NCBI GenBank assembly: GCA_902729315.2
Contig: LR746268.1
Span: forward strand, 5,439,501-5,503,500
Length of the DNA: 64,000 bases
Direction of reading: 5' to 3'
Origin: Spirodela intermedia
Lineage: Eukaryota > Streptophyta > Magnoliopsida > Alismatales > Araceae
Part shown: piece after piece, positions 36,501 to 47,600 of the stretch
Position numbering within the stretch: position 1 is the first letter of the stretch
How the letters are laid out: each line of letters starts with the position of its first letter
The notes under the pieces: model-generated
Database searches by the model: none
Seen by the model: the letters and a program-made list of their open reading frames with translations, nothing else
What the model was told of the DNA's origin: nothing
Made by a program: the position numbers and the translations under genes

Positions 36501-39157
36501 ACAATTTTGTCCATGTGCATTGCAGTCATATTTTCATGGCGTATGAATCTTAAATCTGTTGAATCTAGGATTTCGAGGTTGAGGTGTCTGTATGATTATT
36601 AATTATTTTCATCGCAGTCATATTTTCATTGATAGAAAACATACTCTATCAATGAATTAAATTATTAATTATAATAGCACTAGTTGACATTAATTGTGTA
36701 ATCTCATAGTTGATGATTTATAAATTTCTGTCAAGACTTTTATTAAGTTGATCCTTACTCGTTTTCGTCCAACCGTCTGCAGTATGATGCATTTGATATT
36801 GGATTTATAACCACAGACGACTTCACAAATGCTGACATCCTAGAAGCAACTTACCCAGCCGTTGCAAAGAGGTTGCATGGAGATTGGATTAGAGATCCTG
36901 CTATTCCTGTGGTCACAGGTTTCCTTGGAAAGGTCCTTGCTGGCAAATCTAAATCTCTGGCGAGTGTTATGCATCTGCAATTTTCAGCCAGTCATTGAAG
37001 TTCGTCCTGTGTCATGCAGGGTTGGAAATCTTGTGCTGTGACAACATTAGGCAGGGGAGGAAGTGACCTTACAGCAACAACCATTGGCAAAGCCCTGGGA
37101 TTGAGGGAGATACAGGTGACACCCACTCTGGCCAGATTTATGTTGGTTGTGTTATTCTGCATCCTCGTGCATGAAAATACATCTCTGACTTACTATTATG
37201 CTCATTAGATGAATTTAACCTTCGAATAATAAAAGCTGAATTTTCTCAATCCCCGTGTGCTTTGTTTCTTTATTAATGGCCATCTTCACAGATTTTTGGT
37301 GTAATATCCTGGAAATCTTATGTGATTTAAAATTTGTGACGTGTATCAGGTTTGGAAAGATGTTGACGGGGTTTTGACGTGTGACCCTAACATCCATCCA
37401 AAAGCAGAGCCTGTACCACATCTGACATTTGACGAGGCCGCTGAACTTGCGTATTTTGGTGCACAGGTACCGTATGATTCCAGTCGTTACTACTTGAGAA
37501 TACATGATGTGTTATGCATCTCTGATGATGAAAAGCTTGCTTCAAATTATCCCGCTATTATCTTTTCTTTTGTTCTGAATTTTCTTTTCATACACGAAAT
37601 TTTATCTATTAGGAGTACAGGGAAAGCGTTATTTCTTTCAGTCCAAGGTCAGATAAGTGTTCTGCAGAATAAAAATAGCTATTCAAAAGGGAAATAACCG
37701 GCCTTGCAATGTTTTTCACAAACCCTAAACTTTGACTTGTGGGGCTACGGCAGGGCCCAACTTCATCGCTGACTCCTGCTTAGTTAATAAAAAATAAAAA
37801 ATAAAAAAGGTCACAGATGCTAATGGAACATATACCTGATAAGGATGGATGAACCGTAGTTTTTAAGATGTCTTCTAGGTTTTACTAAAGCTAGGCTTCG
37901 CCGAAGTGCCATCTTGTCACAGAAGCAACAAGGTGATGGATGGCTGCCCTGGTTGCATTGAAAAATCTTTGGCTCTTCCATGCCCTTTTCACATTGGCTA
38001 CAACTCCCTGCTTTGTATAAAATGGATTTTACCTGTCAAATCTGTCTTTGAGCTCATCTCATCCGGCCTAAGGAAATATGACGGCACGAGTGGATCCTGC
38101 TTGCAAACCTGCACTGCATAGCTCCCGGCGCTTTGTTTCAGGCTGTGATGCAATGTAATTTTTCTAATCGCAGGTTTTGCATCCTCAATCCATGAGACCC
38201 GCTAGAGAAGGCGATGTGCCAGTTAGGGTAAAGAATTCGTACAACCGCCAAGCTCCGGGTACTCTCATCACAAGATCCAGAGATATGAGTAAGGTTGACG
38301 AACAGATTCAATCCCTTGGCTTGCTGGGGCGAACCGCTTCCGGTGTGAAGCTGACTTTCCGTTTATTTTCAGGCCTTGTTGACTAGCATAGTCTTGAAAC
38401 AAAATATCACATTGCTGGATATTGTGAGCACTCGAATGCTCGGGCAGTATGGGTTCCTTGCGAAGGTATGATCTTCCGTCCACTCACTGACTAACTAACT
38501 AACTAGTCCGGTAATCTTGGTGAGGAGTTTGGGAAATATTCTCTCGTTCAATCAAAGAGAAGAGATTTTTGATTGCTTTTTCTGTGCAGGTTTTCTCAAT
38601 ATTCGAGGACTTGGGGATTTCGGTTGACTCGGTTGCTACCAGTGAAGTCAGCATTTCGTTAACGTTGGATCCCTCCAAGATCTGGAGCAGAGAGCTCATT
38701 CAGCAGGCAAGATAGCTACTTACCTCGTCTTTTCTGTCGGTTCTACTGCTCACTGAGGATACCTGTGATTCGCCCAGCTTCTGTTTCCTTAAAGAGAAGA
38801 CAAAAACTCTTGAAGAGATAGAGAGAGAAACAGAGGACCTGAACGGAGTGATGCAAGAACTAATTTTTTATGATTAATTATGGTACAAAGGTCTCATGAG
38901 TTCAGGGTTCATACGAAGAACAGGGTCGGCCTTTTTATTCTGTCAGTGATAAAAATGAGCCCATGCTTTGTTTAACGACTTGCTGAGTCTCGCGGATGAA
39001 TCTGCTCCAGCAGGAACTCGATCACGTCGTGGAGGAGCTGGAGAAGATCTCGGTGGTGAACCTCCTTCAGGGTAGATCGATCATTTCCCTCATTGGGAAT
39101 GTCCAGCGTTCCTCCCTGATCCTGGAAAGGGTGTGTATTATATAAACTCTCTCTCTA

Positions 39158-39190
<33 letters not shown>

Positions 39191-39520
39191 TTCTCACCAC
39201 GTTTCGTGCCCGTCATGACAGGCCTTCAATGTTCTGAGAAAGAACGGGGTTAACGTCCAGATGATTTCTCAAGGAGCCTCCAAGGTATTAGAATTACCCA
39301 GTCTGAGCTTATCTCTCTCTCTCTCTCTCTCTCTCTGATAGATGATCTGCTGCTGCTCGTTTCGTCGCAGGTGAATATTTCCCTCGTGGTGAACGACAGC
39401 GAGGCGAAGCAAGCGGTGGCGGCACTTCACGAGGCCTTCTTCGAGGACGGCTTCAACGCCGAGATCCAGTCCGACGACGGCCAGTCGCAGAACGGGTCCG
39501 GCGTGCTTCCCTACAATTGA
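33592..39520 (+). CDS. AK: Aspartate kinase, monofunctional, plastid
   Basis: Phosphorylates L-aspartate in the stroma, the first step toward Lys, Thr, Met and Ile. Thirteen exons: 33592-33993, 34090-34172, 34254-34294, 35498-35652, 36783-36932, 37020-37115, 37350-37466, 38174-38293, 38373-38465, 38590-38706, 39014-39130, 39222-39284, 39371-39520; 567 residues with consistent phases. The N-terminal 80 or so residues are Ser/Arg-rich and fit a transit peptide; a second ATG lies two codons further in. The kinase signature KFGGSSV starts at Lys91. Further marks are [65 protein letters not shown] and [14 protein letters not shown]. Two ACT domains follow ([55 protein letters not shown]), the usual site of lysine inhibition. 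No homoserine dehydrogenase domain follows, so it is not the bifunctional enzyme. Intron 10 has a GC donor; introns 11 and 12 consist largely of CT arrays. Confidence 0.95.
39146..39196 (+). repeat. CT array filling much of AK intron 11
   Basis: CT repeats with a few interruptions take up over half of the 91-bp intron 39131-39221 and run up to about 25 bases before its acceptor, forming the pyrimidine tract. Confidence 0.9.
39312..39336 (+). repeat. CT array in AK intron 12
   Basis: About 12 CT units inside the 86-bp intron 39285-39370 of the aspartate kinase gene. Confidence 0.9.
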
Positions 39521-39740
39521 CCCACTTAATTCCCACTGCCCCACCCTTGGATCGTACCTTCGGGTCCCCTCTCTCTCCCTCCCTTCTCCGAGGAGAAGTG
39601 CTTTTGGTCGGTGAGCATGGCCTCTGAGTCCCCCATCTCTTTGACTTCCCCTCTTGTTTTACGGGAACGCACTTCATGGCAGACAGTCCCGCGTCGTCTC
39701 GATCTTCGTTGACCTCTCCTGACCGTTCTCTTTTGACAGT

Positions 39741-39788
<48 letters not shown>

Positions 39789-40389
39789 ATAAGAAAGTAT
39801 TCCAATAGCGGGGTGGCAATTATCACAGGGGAGAGGGGAGATTATATACATGGCGGCGTAGATTCAGAAAGCCAGCGTGACATCTCCTCGCGGGCACAGG
39901 GGTACATACAATATATCTATATATATATATATGTATAAATATGTGATAATAAAGAGAGAAGGGCGAAGCAGAAGATCGGCTGAAGGCGATGTCAACACAT
40001 ACAAAACTGCAGAACTTACGCTAATCAATAAGACGCCCGGGGCGAAGAGGCGGCTCACCTGGAACGCCCAGCTGGAGATCCTCCTACTCACCCTGCGGGT
40101 CAACGTTCAAACCACGGTCAGCAACCTCTCCGCCCCCTTCCCAGTCAACGCAGATAAATGTCATCATAAGTCAACAACGCGGTTTCAAAGTCAAAGGGGT
40201 TTCAGAAAGTCTCCGGTGATTGGTGATGGGTCTCCATTCCTAGATGGGGCATGCATTAAGGCCGAGAGAGAGAGAAATGAGAGGAAAAATCCGAGGTAAT
40301 CTACGTAAAAATCTGATTTGTCGATGGCGCGAAGCAAGAGAGAGAAACCCACTTACAGTGCAGATTACGCGAGAAGAGCCGGGAAAAGG
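39521..40389. other. Convergent 3' spacer of AK and ARF2
   Basis: This holds the 3' UTRs of two tail-to-tail genes, a GA array (39744-39787) and a short AT dinucleotide run near 39909-39932. No gene is seen. Confidence 0.6.
39744..39787. repeat. (GA)21 microsatellite
   Basis: An uninterrupted GA array in the spacer downstream of the aspartate kinase stop codon. Confidence 0.95.
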
Positions 40390-43300
40390 TCATGTGGACG
40401 GATCGGCCGACGGCTCTGCCTCCGCAAGAGTTGCCTTTTCGTCAGACGAAGCACTGGGGTCTTCAGCCCTTGCGAGCGTGGTTCCCGGGTTCATCTTCTG
40501 GACCTCTTCACGGGTGTAGATGAAGATCTTGCGAACCATGCTGCAGAATTCGCTGCGCACACAGAAAAATCCTCATTGGGTGGCTTCTGTCCGAGGTAGA
40601 TTCATGAGCATGAGAAATATCAGAGCTTGACGACTTCACTTACAGCCATGGATCATCACCCACGAGCATCATATCTCCCTCGTTATCTGTGTACACAACC
40701 AGCCAGTTTTTGTTGGGAGCCATTAACTCTCCACCGAAGTCAAACATCTGATCCAACTCTGCAATCAGCTCGTCATAGCAGTGGAACTTGGTGAGGTCAA
40801 CAGACCGTCCCAAAGCAATCCCCTGCTTATGGACCTGAAACAGAGAGGAATAAAAGGTCAAAACCCCTTCCAAGATCAGTTTGAGAAGTAGAGGAGATGA
40901 GGGATGGTCAGAGTGAAATGAATGAAATACTCATACACTCAATGTACCTTTTTGCAGCTCCTCGTCAAACTACTTTGACTTTTGTTCAGAACATTCTTTG
41001 GAGGCTGCATGGAAAGTTGAGTCTGCTTTTCCTCCTCCGTTGCACCTGCAGTCTCGGCTAACTTTGTAGCCCTCGTGCGCACACACTGTTTAGATTCTAA
41101 ATCCTGTGCTTGGTGCCATGACACAGCGCGAACGCTACCCAGCTTTGTACTCCCAGGCTGCTCACATGGATGCTTAGAATCCAAAACCTGAGCTTGATGC
41201 CGTGATGCTGCATGAGCCTGGGACTCTGGCTCATGAGGTGGATTAGTATGTGAACCTCCTGTCTCACATGCTACTGCTGCACTGGCGTTGAGATTGATGC
41301 CGAAGATCTTAAAGCTTTGACTAGTTTGGGGTTTCACAATCTCCTTTGGTGCGCCGGATCGTTGGATATTCGTCAGTCTGGGTGAAAGCGGCAGGTTTGA
41401 ACACCGCCATTCAGACCCAGGACTTCGGTGCGACGAGAAATCGGCCATCCCTCTGAATTTCATGTGTCTCGCATTCTGGCAGGCAACCTCATTAGCATGC
41501 CCACTGATCATCGAGCCAGACCACGAGACTGTGAGCATATTTAATTTGCCTTCTGTCTCTTTAAAATGATTTTTGGAGGGACTTCCATCTCCTGGGCTTT
41601 GGTTGAAGGCCTGAGAGCGAATTGCATGCGATTCTGGGGGAATCTGCATGCCTGAGACCATATCACTACAAGGAGGATCGTGCCTCATCACAGACATCCA
41701 GCCACCAAGTCTCCGATTTTCAGCGCCGTCATTTCTCTCATCATGCAATGCAGACCACACAACAGGCCTTTGAGCAGCAGCTGCATCATTATTTTCAGAA
41801 AGGTTGCTTTGCAGCGCCTTGTTATCTTGGCCTTGCAAGACCATTGGAGCTTCGTGTGTATGGGGATGGTCTGCTGTGATCTTACATTGTCCTAAAATGT
41901 CACCAGAAAAAAGCAAGTTGTTGCAAAGACATGATAATATTACACTCTGTTGACCCCACAATGTATTAAAGAAATACCTTCTCTGGTAAGGACAGAAGAA
42001 TCAGATGACGAGGGCACCACAGTTGATCGGGGCCTTTTATTTCGAGAAACTGGGTGGGGATTCAAAGGAAGTGAAGCCATGGCAGGTTCTATCTCCCATG
42101 GTGAAACCCTCTCAGGGCGCCGTACGGAAGACGTTTCATCCCATCTCACCTGAAATAAGGTTTAAAAAAATTAGCAGTGTTCTATAAATCAGAAATTTGA
42201 CAGCGATTATTGCGAGACAGAACCTTAAGACATCTCCATTTCGATCCGGACCACCTATTTTGATCAATATCTCCCATGGAAATAATAGTTCCTGTAAACC
42301 TACGAAAACAATGACAGATAGGTTGAAGGACGACGAAAACCTGTTATTCTCCTATCTGACTCAATTTCCATAAAGTGTCTAGAGCGGAGAAGAACTTCAT
42401 GAGTTGGCAATAACTACTGCTCCGAGTCATACCTCTGTTCAGGAGACTCTTCACCTTCAAATCTCATTTTGAACCTCGTTCCTATCGAGCGGTTGGCCTT
42501 TAGAGACTCCATATATTGATCATATGAAACGATGAATTCAGACGGACTTGTCCTGTAGGCGAAGTTGAATGCAGAATTAAAAACAAAATTAATACGCTCA
42601 AACACAAGATTATGATAAATATAACCAACAGATACCACATCCAGAGAAAATCACTTTGAAGACTTGGAAAGACTTATAGTATCTTTTATTAATTCGATGT
42701 CACAACAACTTCACTCACCTGGGCTTATAAAAAACAGTGAACATCGTTTCCGTTGAAACAGCATGCCATGCTGTTGCGACTATGCCAAGGTGCATGCTGT
42801 GGCTCGATATGACTGAAGCTGGAACATTTTGCTGCTGTCTCATGGCTCGCCTCACTCCAACGCGAAGTTCATTATTTTCTCCTCTGGGGTATAAATGTTA
42901 ATCGATGGTTAGCTACAGGGACTGAAGTTCAGTAGCCCAGCAGCAAGCAAAAGTTCCACAGACCTAAGGAAAATAAAAGCATCGCCGGCTACAAGTCTTT
43001 TTGAGCTCACGAAGACACTCCAGCCACTTTGAAGTAAATGTCGACGTGGCTGGCCTGCAGTTTCAGGAAGTGTTTAATTAGGCTACAACCGACAGGTGCA
43101 CGTGGAAATGTTTCTTGTCTACCAGTCAACGAATAATAAACAAAAAAATAAAAAAACTTGCTACAACTATGCTGAACCATTGGTGTACTACTTAGAAACG
43201 CGAAAAATGGCACCTTCAATCACGAAACTAAAAGCAAGTGAAACATCTTCCAAGTGAATCGAGTGCAAATATCCGAAAAATCACCCGGTTTTCTTCTAAA

Positions 43301-44686
43301 ATAAATAAGATAATTCAGATGGCAGAAAAGCTTTCCCTCACAAGATAAGTGTTGATATGATAAACTAAAAAACTCAGGACTACATTCAAGGCTGTTGGTT
43401 TGAACATTGTTACCGGCTGGATTAGATGGCAATAGTCCGGACTGAAAGAGGGAGGTTGTAATTACCGCGGAAAATGTGGCGGAAACGCCACTCAGCACCA
43501 TGTAAATCCTTGGCCACCAGCTCCTGAGTTGGAGGTTGTTTGGCCATATCCTAATCAAACCAAATCAAAGGTCAGATCCTCTGGAAATAACGACTAAGGC
43601 AAGAAGGAAGGGATCCTAAAGAGCCCTAACCAGCGGTGGAAGGCACTCATCAGCATGCCTGCGGAGCACAGAAAATCCCCCATGAGTGCTCGTATCCGAG
43701 GCAGTCAAAGTCTTGCAGAAGGAATGCACGTGCGGTCGCTGAGGGGAAGGAGGCAAGGACTCCTTCTCTACACCATTTTCATCTTGCTGACAGACGCACA
43801 CACCAATATCATGTAAGCGCATACTCATATGCTGCCCTTTTCTTACTAGATCAACGGGATAGGAGCGCATACGTTGGTCTCCGGGAGCAAGGTCACCTGG
43901 GCAAAAACCTCGTCTGTGTCGGATTCCGCCTATTAGCGCACAAAAACTCACCATCAGCGCCTGAAGGAAAAAAAAGGTACCGAAAATTCTTTTTTTTCAT
44001 ATCGGAAAACGGCTATGCAGGGGAAGCACCTTCAACTCAACGTTCATAACACGGCAGAGGATCTTAGATGGCAGGTGGTCGTACAGTGGCATCTTGTGGT
44101 CGCAAACCTGATTCGTGGATGCCTCCACCTAAACAACGATGATAGTCCAAAAGTTAAGTCTCAACGCACGCACAGGTCCAAGTTATTTCACATAGAACAC
44201 ATGAATTTAGCCCTCGTAAGAGAAAAGTAGAAGGGACAGAGAACCCAAGTCCAGCAAACACATCGGGACATCGAAAATTACAGACGAACGGAATAACAAC
44301 TAAAGTACAGAGGAAATTACTTGCTCGATGTGCCCTTGAGGGAAATAGAAAACCCTCTCATTCTGACGGGGAACCGTCACCAGAGGACCGGCGCATGCAT
44401 GCCAAAGCTCAGTATACAAAGCGTCCTCCACATCTTATGAAGCAAAAGGGAAAAAGGAAGTGAGTACTGTGAAGGAGAGGACTAGTCGAAACAGATGACC
44501 AGATCATCTCATCTCGACCAGGAACGCACTATTTCCGAGCACCGGAGCACCTGAGAAGACCCGGTTGGACTCGAGGGACGCGTTCCTGGCAGTTCCCCCA
44601 TCCTTGAGCTCGCTACTGGTGGAAGACAGACTATCCACCTTCCCATTTCCGCAATTCACCTGGACAGAAGTCTCGGAAGAAGACAT
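40390..44686 (-). CDS. ARF2: Auxin response factor, ARF2 type
   Basis: Nuclear B3-domain transcription factor of the repressor-type ARF2 group, binding auxin response elements. Fourteen exons on the minus strand: 44686-44551, 44433-44321, 44128-44030, 43929-43873, 43786-43631, 43550-43466, 43054-42964, 42883-42719, 42552-42433, 42299-42224, 42149-41978, 41891-40948, 40834-40644, 40552-40390; 855 residues. The start is the first ATG of the frame ([11 protein letters not shown]). Domains: dimerisation/B3 ([54 protein letters not shown]), Auxin_resp ([43 protein letters not shown]), a Pro/Ser-rich middle with [19 protein letters not shown] and KIFGINLNA, and a C-terminal PB1 domain ([33 protein letters not shown]). 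Exon 12 carries a tasiR-ARF-like site and an in-frame duplication. The residue after DDPW is Leu, formed across intron 13. Antagonistic roles in ageing and organ growth are known for ARF2 of Arabidopsis. Confidence 0.95.
41061..41224 (-). repeat. In-frame tandem duplication in the ARF2 middle region
   Basis: Two adjacent segments of about 81-84 bases inside exon 12 are similar at DNA and protein level. They encode [14 protein letters not shown]...STKLG and [13 protein letters not shown]...ATKLA, with one codon difference in length. The repeat lies between the KIFGINLNA motif and the PB1 domain. Confidence 0.75.
41825..41845 (-). promoter_or_regulatory. tasiR-ARF-like target site in ARF2 exon 12
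   Basis: The mRNA strand reads GGTCTTGCAAGGCCAAGA here, encoding VLQGQ, the same protein position where ARF2/3/4 genes carry the TAS3 tasiR-ARF site. Against the canonical site as I recall it, there is one wobble-type and about one true internal mismatch, so pairing looks feasible. Cleavage itself is not shown by the sequence. Confidence 0.7.
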
Positions 44687-47600
44687 CCCACAGAGCACCC
44701 CCCAAAACCTCACTTCAGATCTCTCATCCAGGCCCGATCCGCGTAATCCTCCACACCAAACAAACCACCTCCGAGATTAATCCTCCCAGGCAGGGCCCGA
44801 TAAGCCGAACCAAAGCCCTAATCACTCCGCAGCAACTCCGCCGCCGATTACCCCTCCCAACTCGAGACAAGCCCTAGAATTGTGCAGTAGACGCCGCCGT
44901 CCGCTGCCGCAGCAGTCCCCCTCGCTTTATCCCTCGCCTTCTCTCCTCATCCCCAAAACAGCTTCCCTTTTGTTGGCTGTATACTCCCTCCCCCCACACC
45001 ACCACCACCCTTTTTTGTTCCCTTCCCCCTTCTCAGCAGCGGGAGCACCAGCAGCAGCGGGAGCACCAGCAAGCAGCAAGCCTCAGATGCCAGAGACAAG
45101 AACGAGCCCCCCCCCCAAGTCTACGAACGCCGTCCCCACTCAACCACGGGTCAATCCATTCACTCCTGCTGAGTGCCGTCACCCTCTGACGCCGTGAGGC
45201 CCCGTCCGTTTTCCCCCGACGGGGCGGGAAAGAGAACCCCCCAACCCCCCCCCCCCGGTCCGGCAAACGATGTTTGCGTCTCGGGGAACCGCGGTTACGA
45301 TAACCCGCGATGAAAGTCCGTGAGCCCCTCTGACACGTGCAAGGACCATATTTGTGGGGCCCAGGGGAGCCGAATATAGACAATAGTATTAACTTTACGT
45401 GGGTAATTAAGTCCTTGATTAGGAAATGTGGGGGGTTTTGGTGCGTAATCCTTTTCAGGGAGGGGTTATCTGGTAAAAGCTCCTTGGCTTTTTAACCCTG
45501 GCGGGCTCCTCGGGGAAGATAAGGTCAGAAAGAAGAGGGCGAGTCCCCTGTTCATGGCCGCCGGCCAGCACCCGTCCATTCTTGATGTGGCTGTTCCCTG
45601 GATCTACATTCCAGCGGCGAACCGAGGAATCTCAAGCGGCGAGGGACGGCAAAACCCTCGGAGGCGGCTGCTGGCATTCGACGCCGATCCAAAGATGTTG
45701 GCGGCGCCGCCGGCCTCCCTCCCCCTCAGATCTGCGGTAATGATGAGAGAGAAGGGCCCCGGCGAGGCCTGCGCCCGTGGTTGCCGGCCATCCTGGCGAC
45801 GGATCGAGGTTCAGCCGGAAAGGTGCTCCAATGCTGCCCTGGCAGCTGCCGGATCTACAATGGCCAGAGCACGGCCGGCGCCGAACGCAGGTAAGCTTTC
45901 TTCTAAACCTTTCTCTTTCCTCTCTCGCGTCTTGAATGGCCTTCTTCTTCTCCCTTTCTCCCACTGCTGTTACGGCGCCTTTTCTTTTTCCTCGGAGGGT
46001 CATTAGATGCCCGGTGCTGGCCTTTAATTAGCGGTCGCAGACAGAGTCGAGCAGCTCCCCCGAGCTTTACAATAAATTCCCGGTAGAAATCAATGCCTGC
46101 CACATGCCCCCCAGGAAGGGAGGGACAGAGGAAACCTTGGGGAGCATGCTCTGCCGCGACGATCTACATCGAACGGCACGGAGCATCCCCCAGCGACGGT
46201 CATCCGTCCCTGCCCTAACAACCGGCTGGCTTGGTCGGCGTTACGGAGATTGAGGGAGGCGCCTCGTCTTCCCGTCGGTGCTCTGCGGGGGGCAGCCTTG
46301 GGCTCGAGAATTCCGGTCCCCAGGTCTCCCTCCGGGGGGCCACAAATGTCCCCTCCATGGTGGACACTTCGACCCCCCTGTGGGCCCCGCTGGCGGCTCC
46401 TTTCTCGGAGTTCGAGAGCCCCACGGGCCCCGCTCTCCCTTATTTTATAATTCTCGATTCGGACGCCGGATTTAATATTTAAAATCAAATTTGTTCCTAG
46501 TAACGTCAGTTCTCGCAGTAATTCGAATTTAATTGGGTCTTTTTTTATTTTTATGTATTTATTTAATGATATCTTCCCCCCCTCTCGCTTTCTTCCAGTC
46601 TTTCCCCCCTCCTCTACCGAGTATCTTTCATTTATTATTTCTATCGCTAATATTTTTGGAAATATCTTGATTAGGCCACGTGGTTGAGGCCGAGCAGCCG
46701 GTGTGATTCGTCCACGTGGGTTCCGCGGGGCAGTCCTCGGTCCCTCTCACACGAGTGCCCCTGCCGCCCGCACGAGGCCCGCCTCATCCGCGCGCGCTCC
46801 CGCGGGGCCCCCAGTTGAAAGAGAGGTCCAGCCGCCGTTCGACACGTGGCGAAGATGACTGTTCTTCCTCATCATCTTGAGAAGCGGGAAGACCGAGTCA
46901 ACCCGGATTAAGACCGCCGGACTAAACTGACTCGAACGGTGGGCCGCCCGGTCCGAGCAGGGGTGCCGGGCTGGACCGCTCTCGCTGTTGGGATATGTGC
47001 AAGGTGGGGCCCACATACCGGTCTTAATGTCCCGAGGCTTGGGGGGACGCCATTTAATGTGGGGTGCTTCCGGGCTGTGGTCCCGTCCACCCGGAGCTGG
47101 ACCGGTCGATTAATGGGCCTCCCCCGGGCAGTGGACTCAGTCAGGCCCAGTGGGCCCCGCGTCACGGGCTCTTCACCGGACATGGTGCTTGGACTCTTCC
47201 TCAGATGTAGGCCAACAAATTGCGCCCCTCCGGAAGAATGGGCCTTGCAAATACGCCCTCCCCCTGTCTGCTTGCGGGGGGAGGCTGGGGGTACATGCGC
47301 AAAATGAAGAAATGTGGGGGTGCAGCGAGGGAAGAGATAAGAAACGGGTGGGATGGTACGGAGGGAGATGCCACGCGGCGGGACCACCGACAGCGTCTCC
47401 GCGCCTGACGGGTGGAGGCTCAGCGAGGAGGTGAGGGAATCGAGTGCCCCCGGGCCCACCGCCGCACCTGTTCACAGTCCTCATCCGCTCACCTCCGCCT
47501 GGTTGGCAGCTTTCTATGCGGGCCTTTTTTGTAGTGGCCCAATAAAAAAAGAACGGCTGAGACTGTGGGAGGCCCACTTGGCGGCCTCAAGAATCGTTTC

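Noticed and set aside
45554-46006. 150-codon + strand frame upstream of ARF2
   Set aside because: Low-complexity Arg/Ala/Pro composition with a competing antisense frame; no motif recognised.
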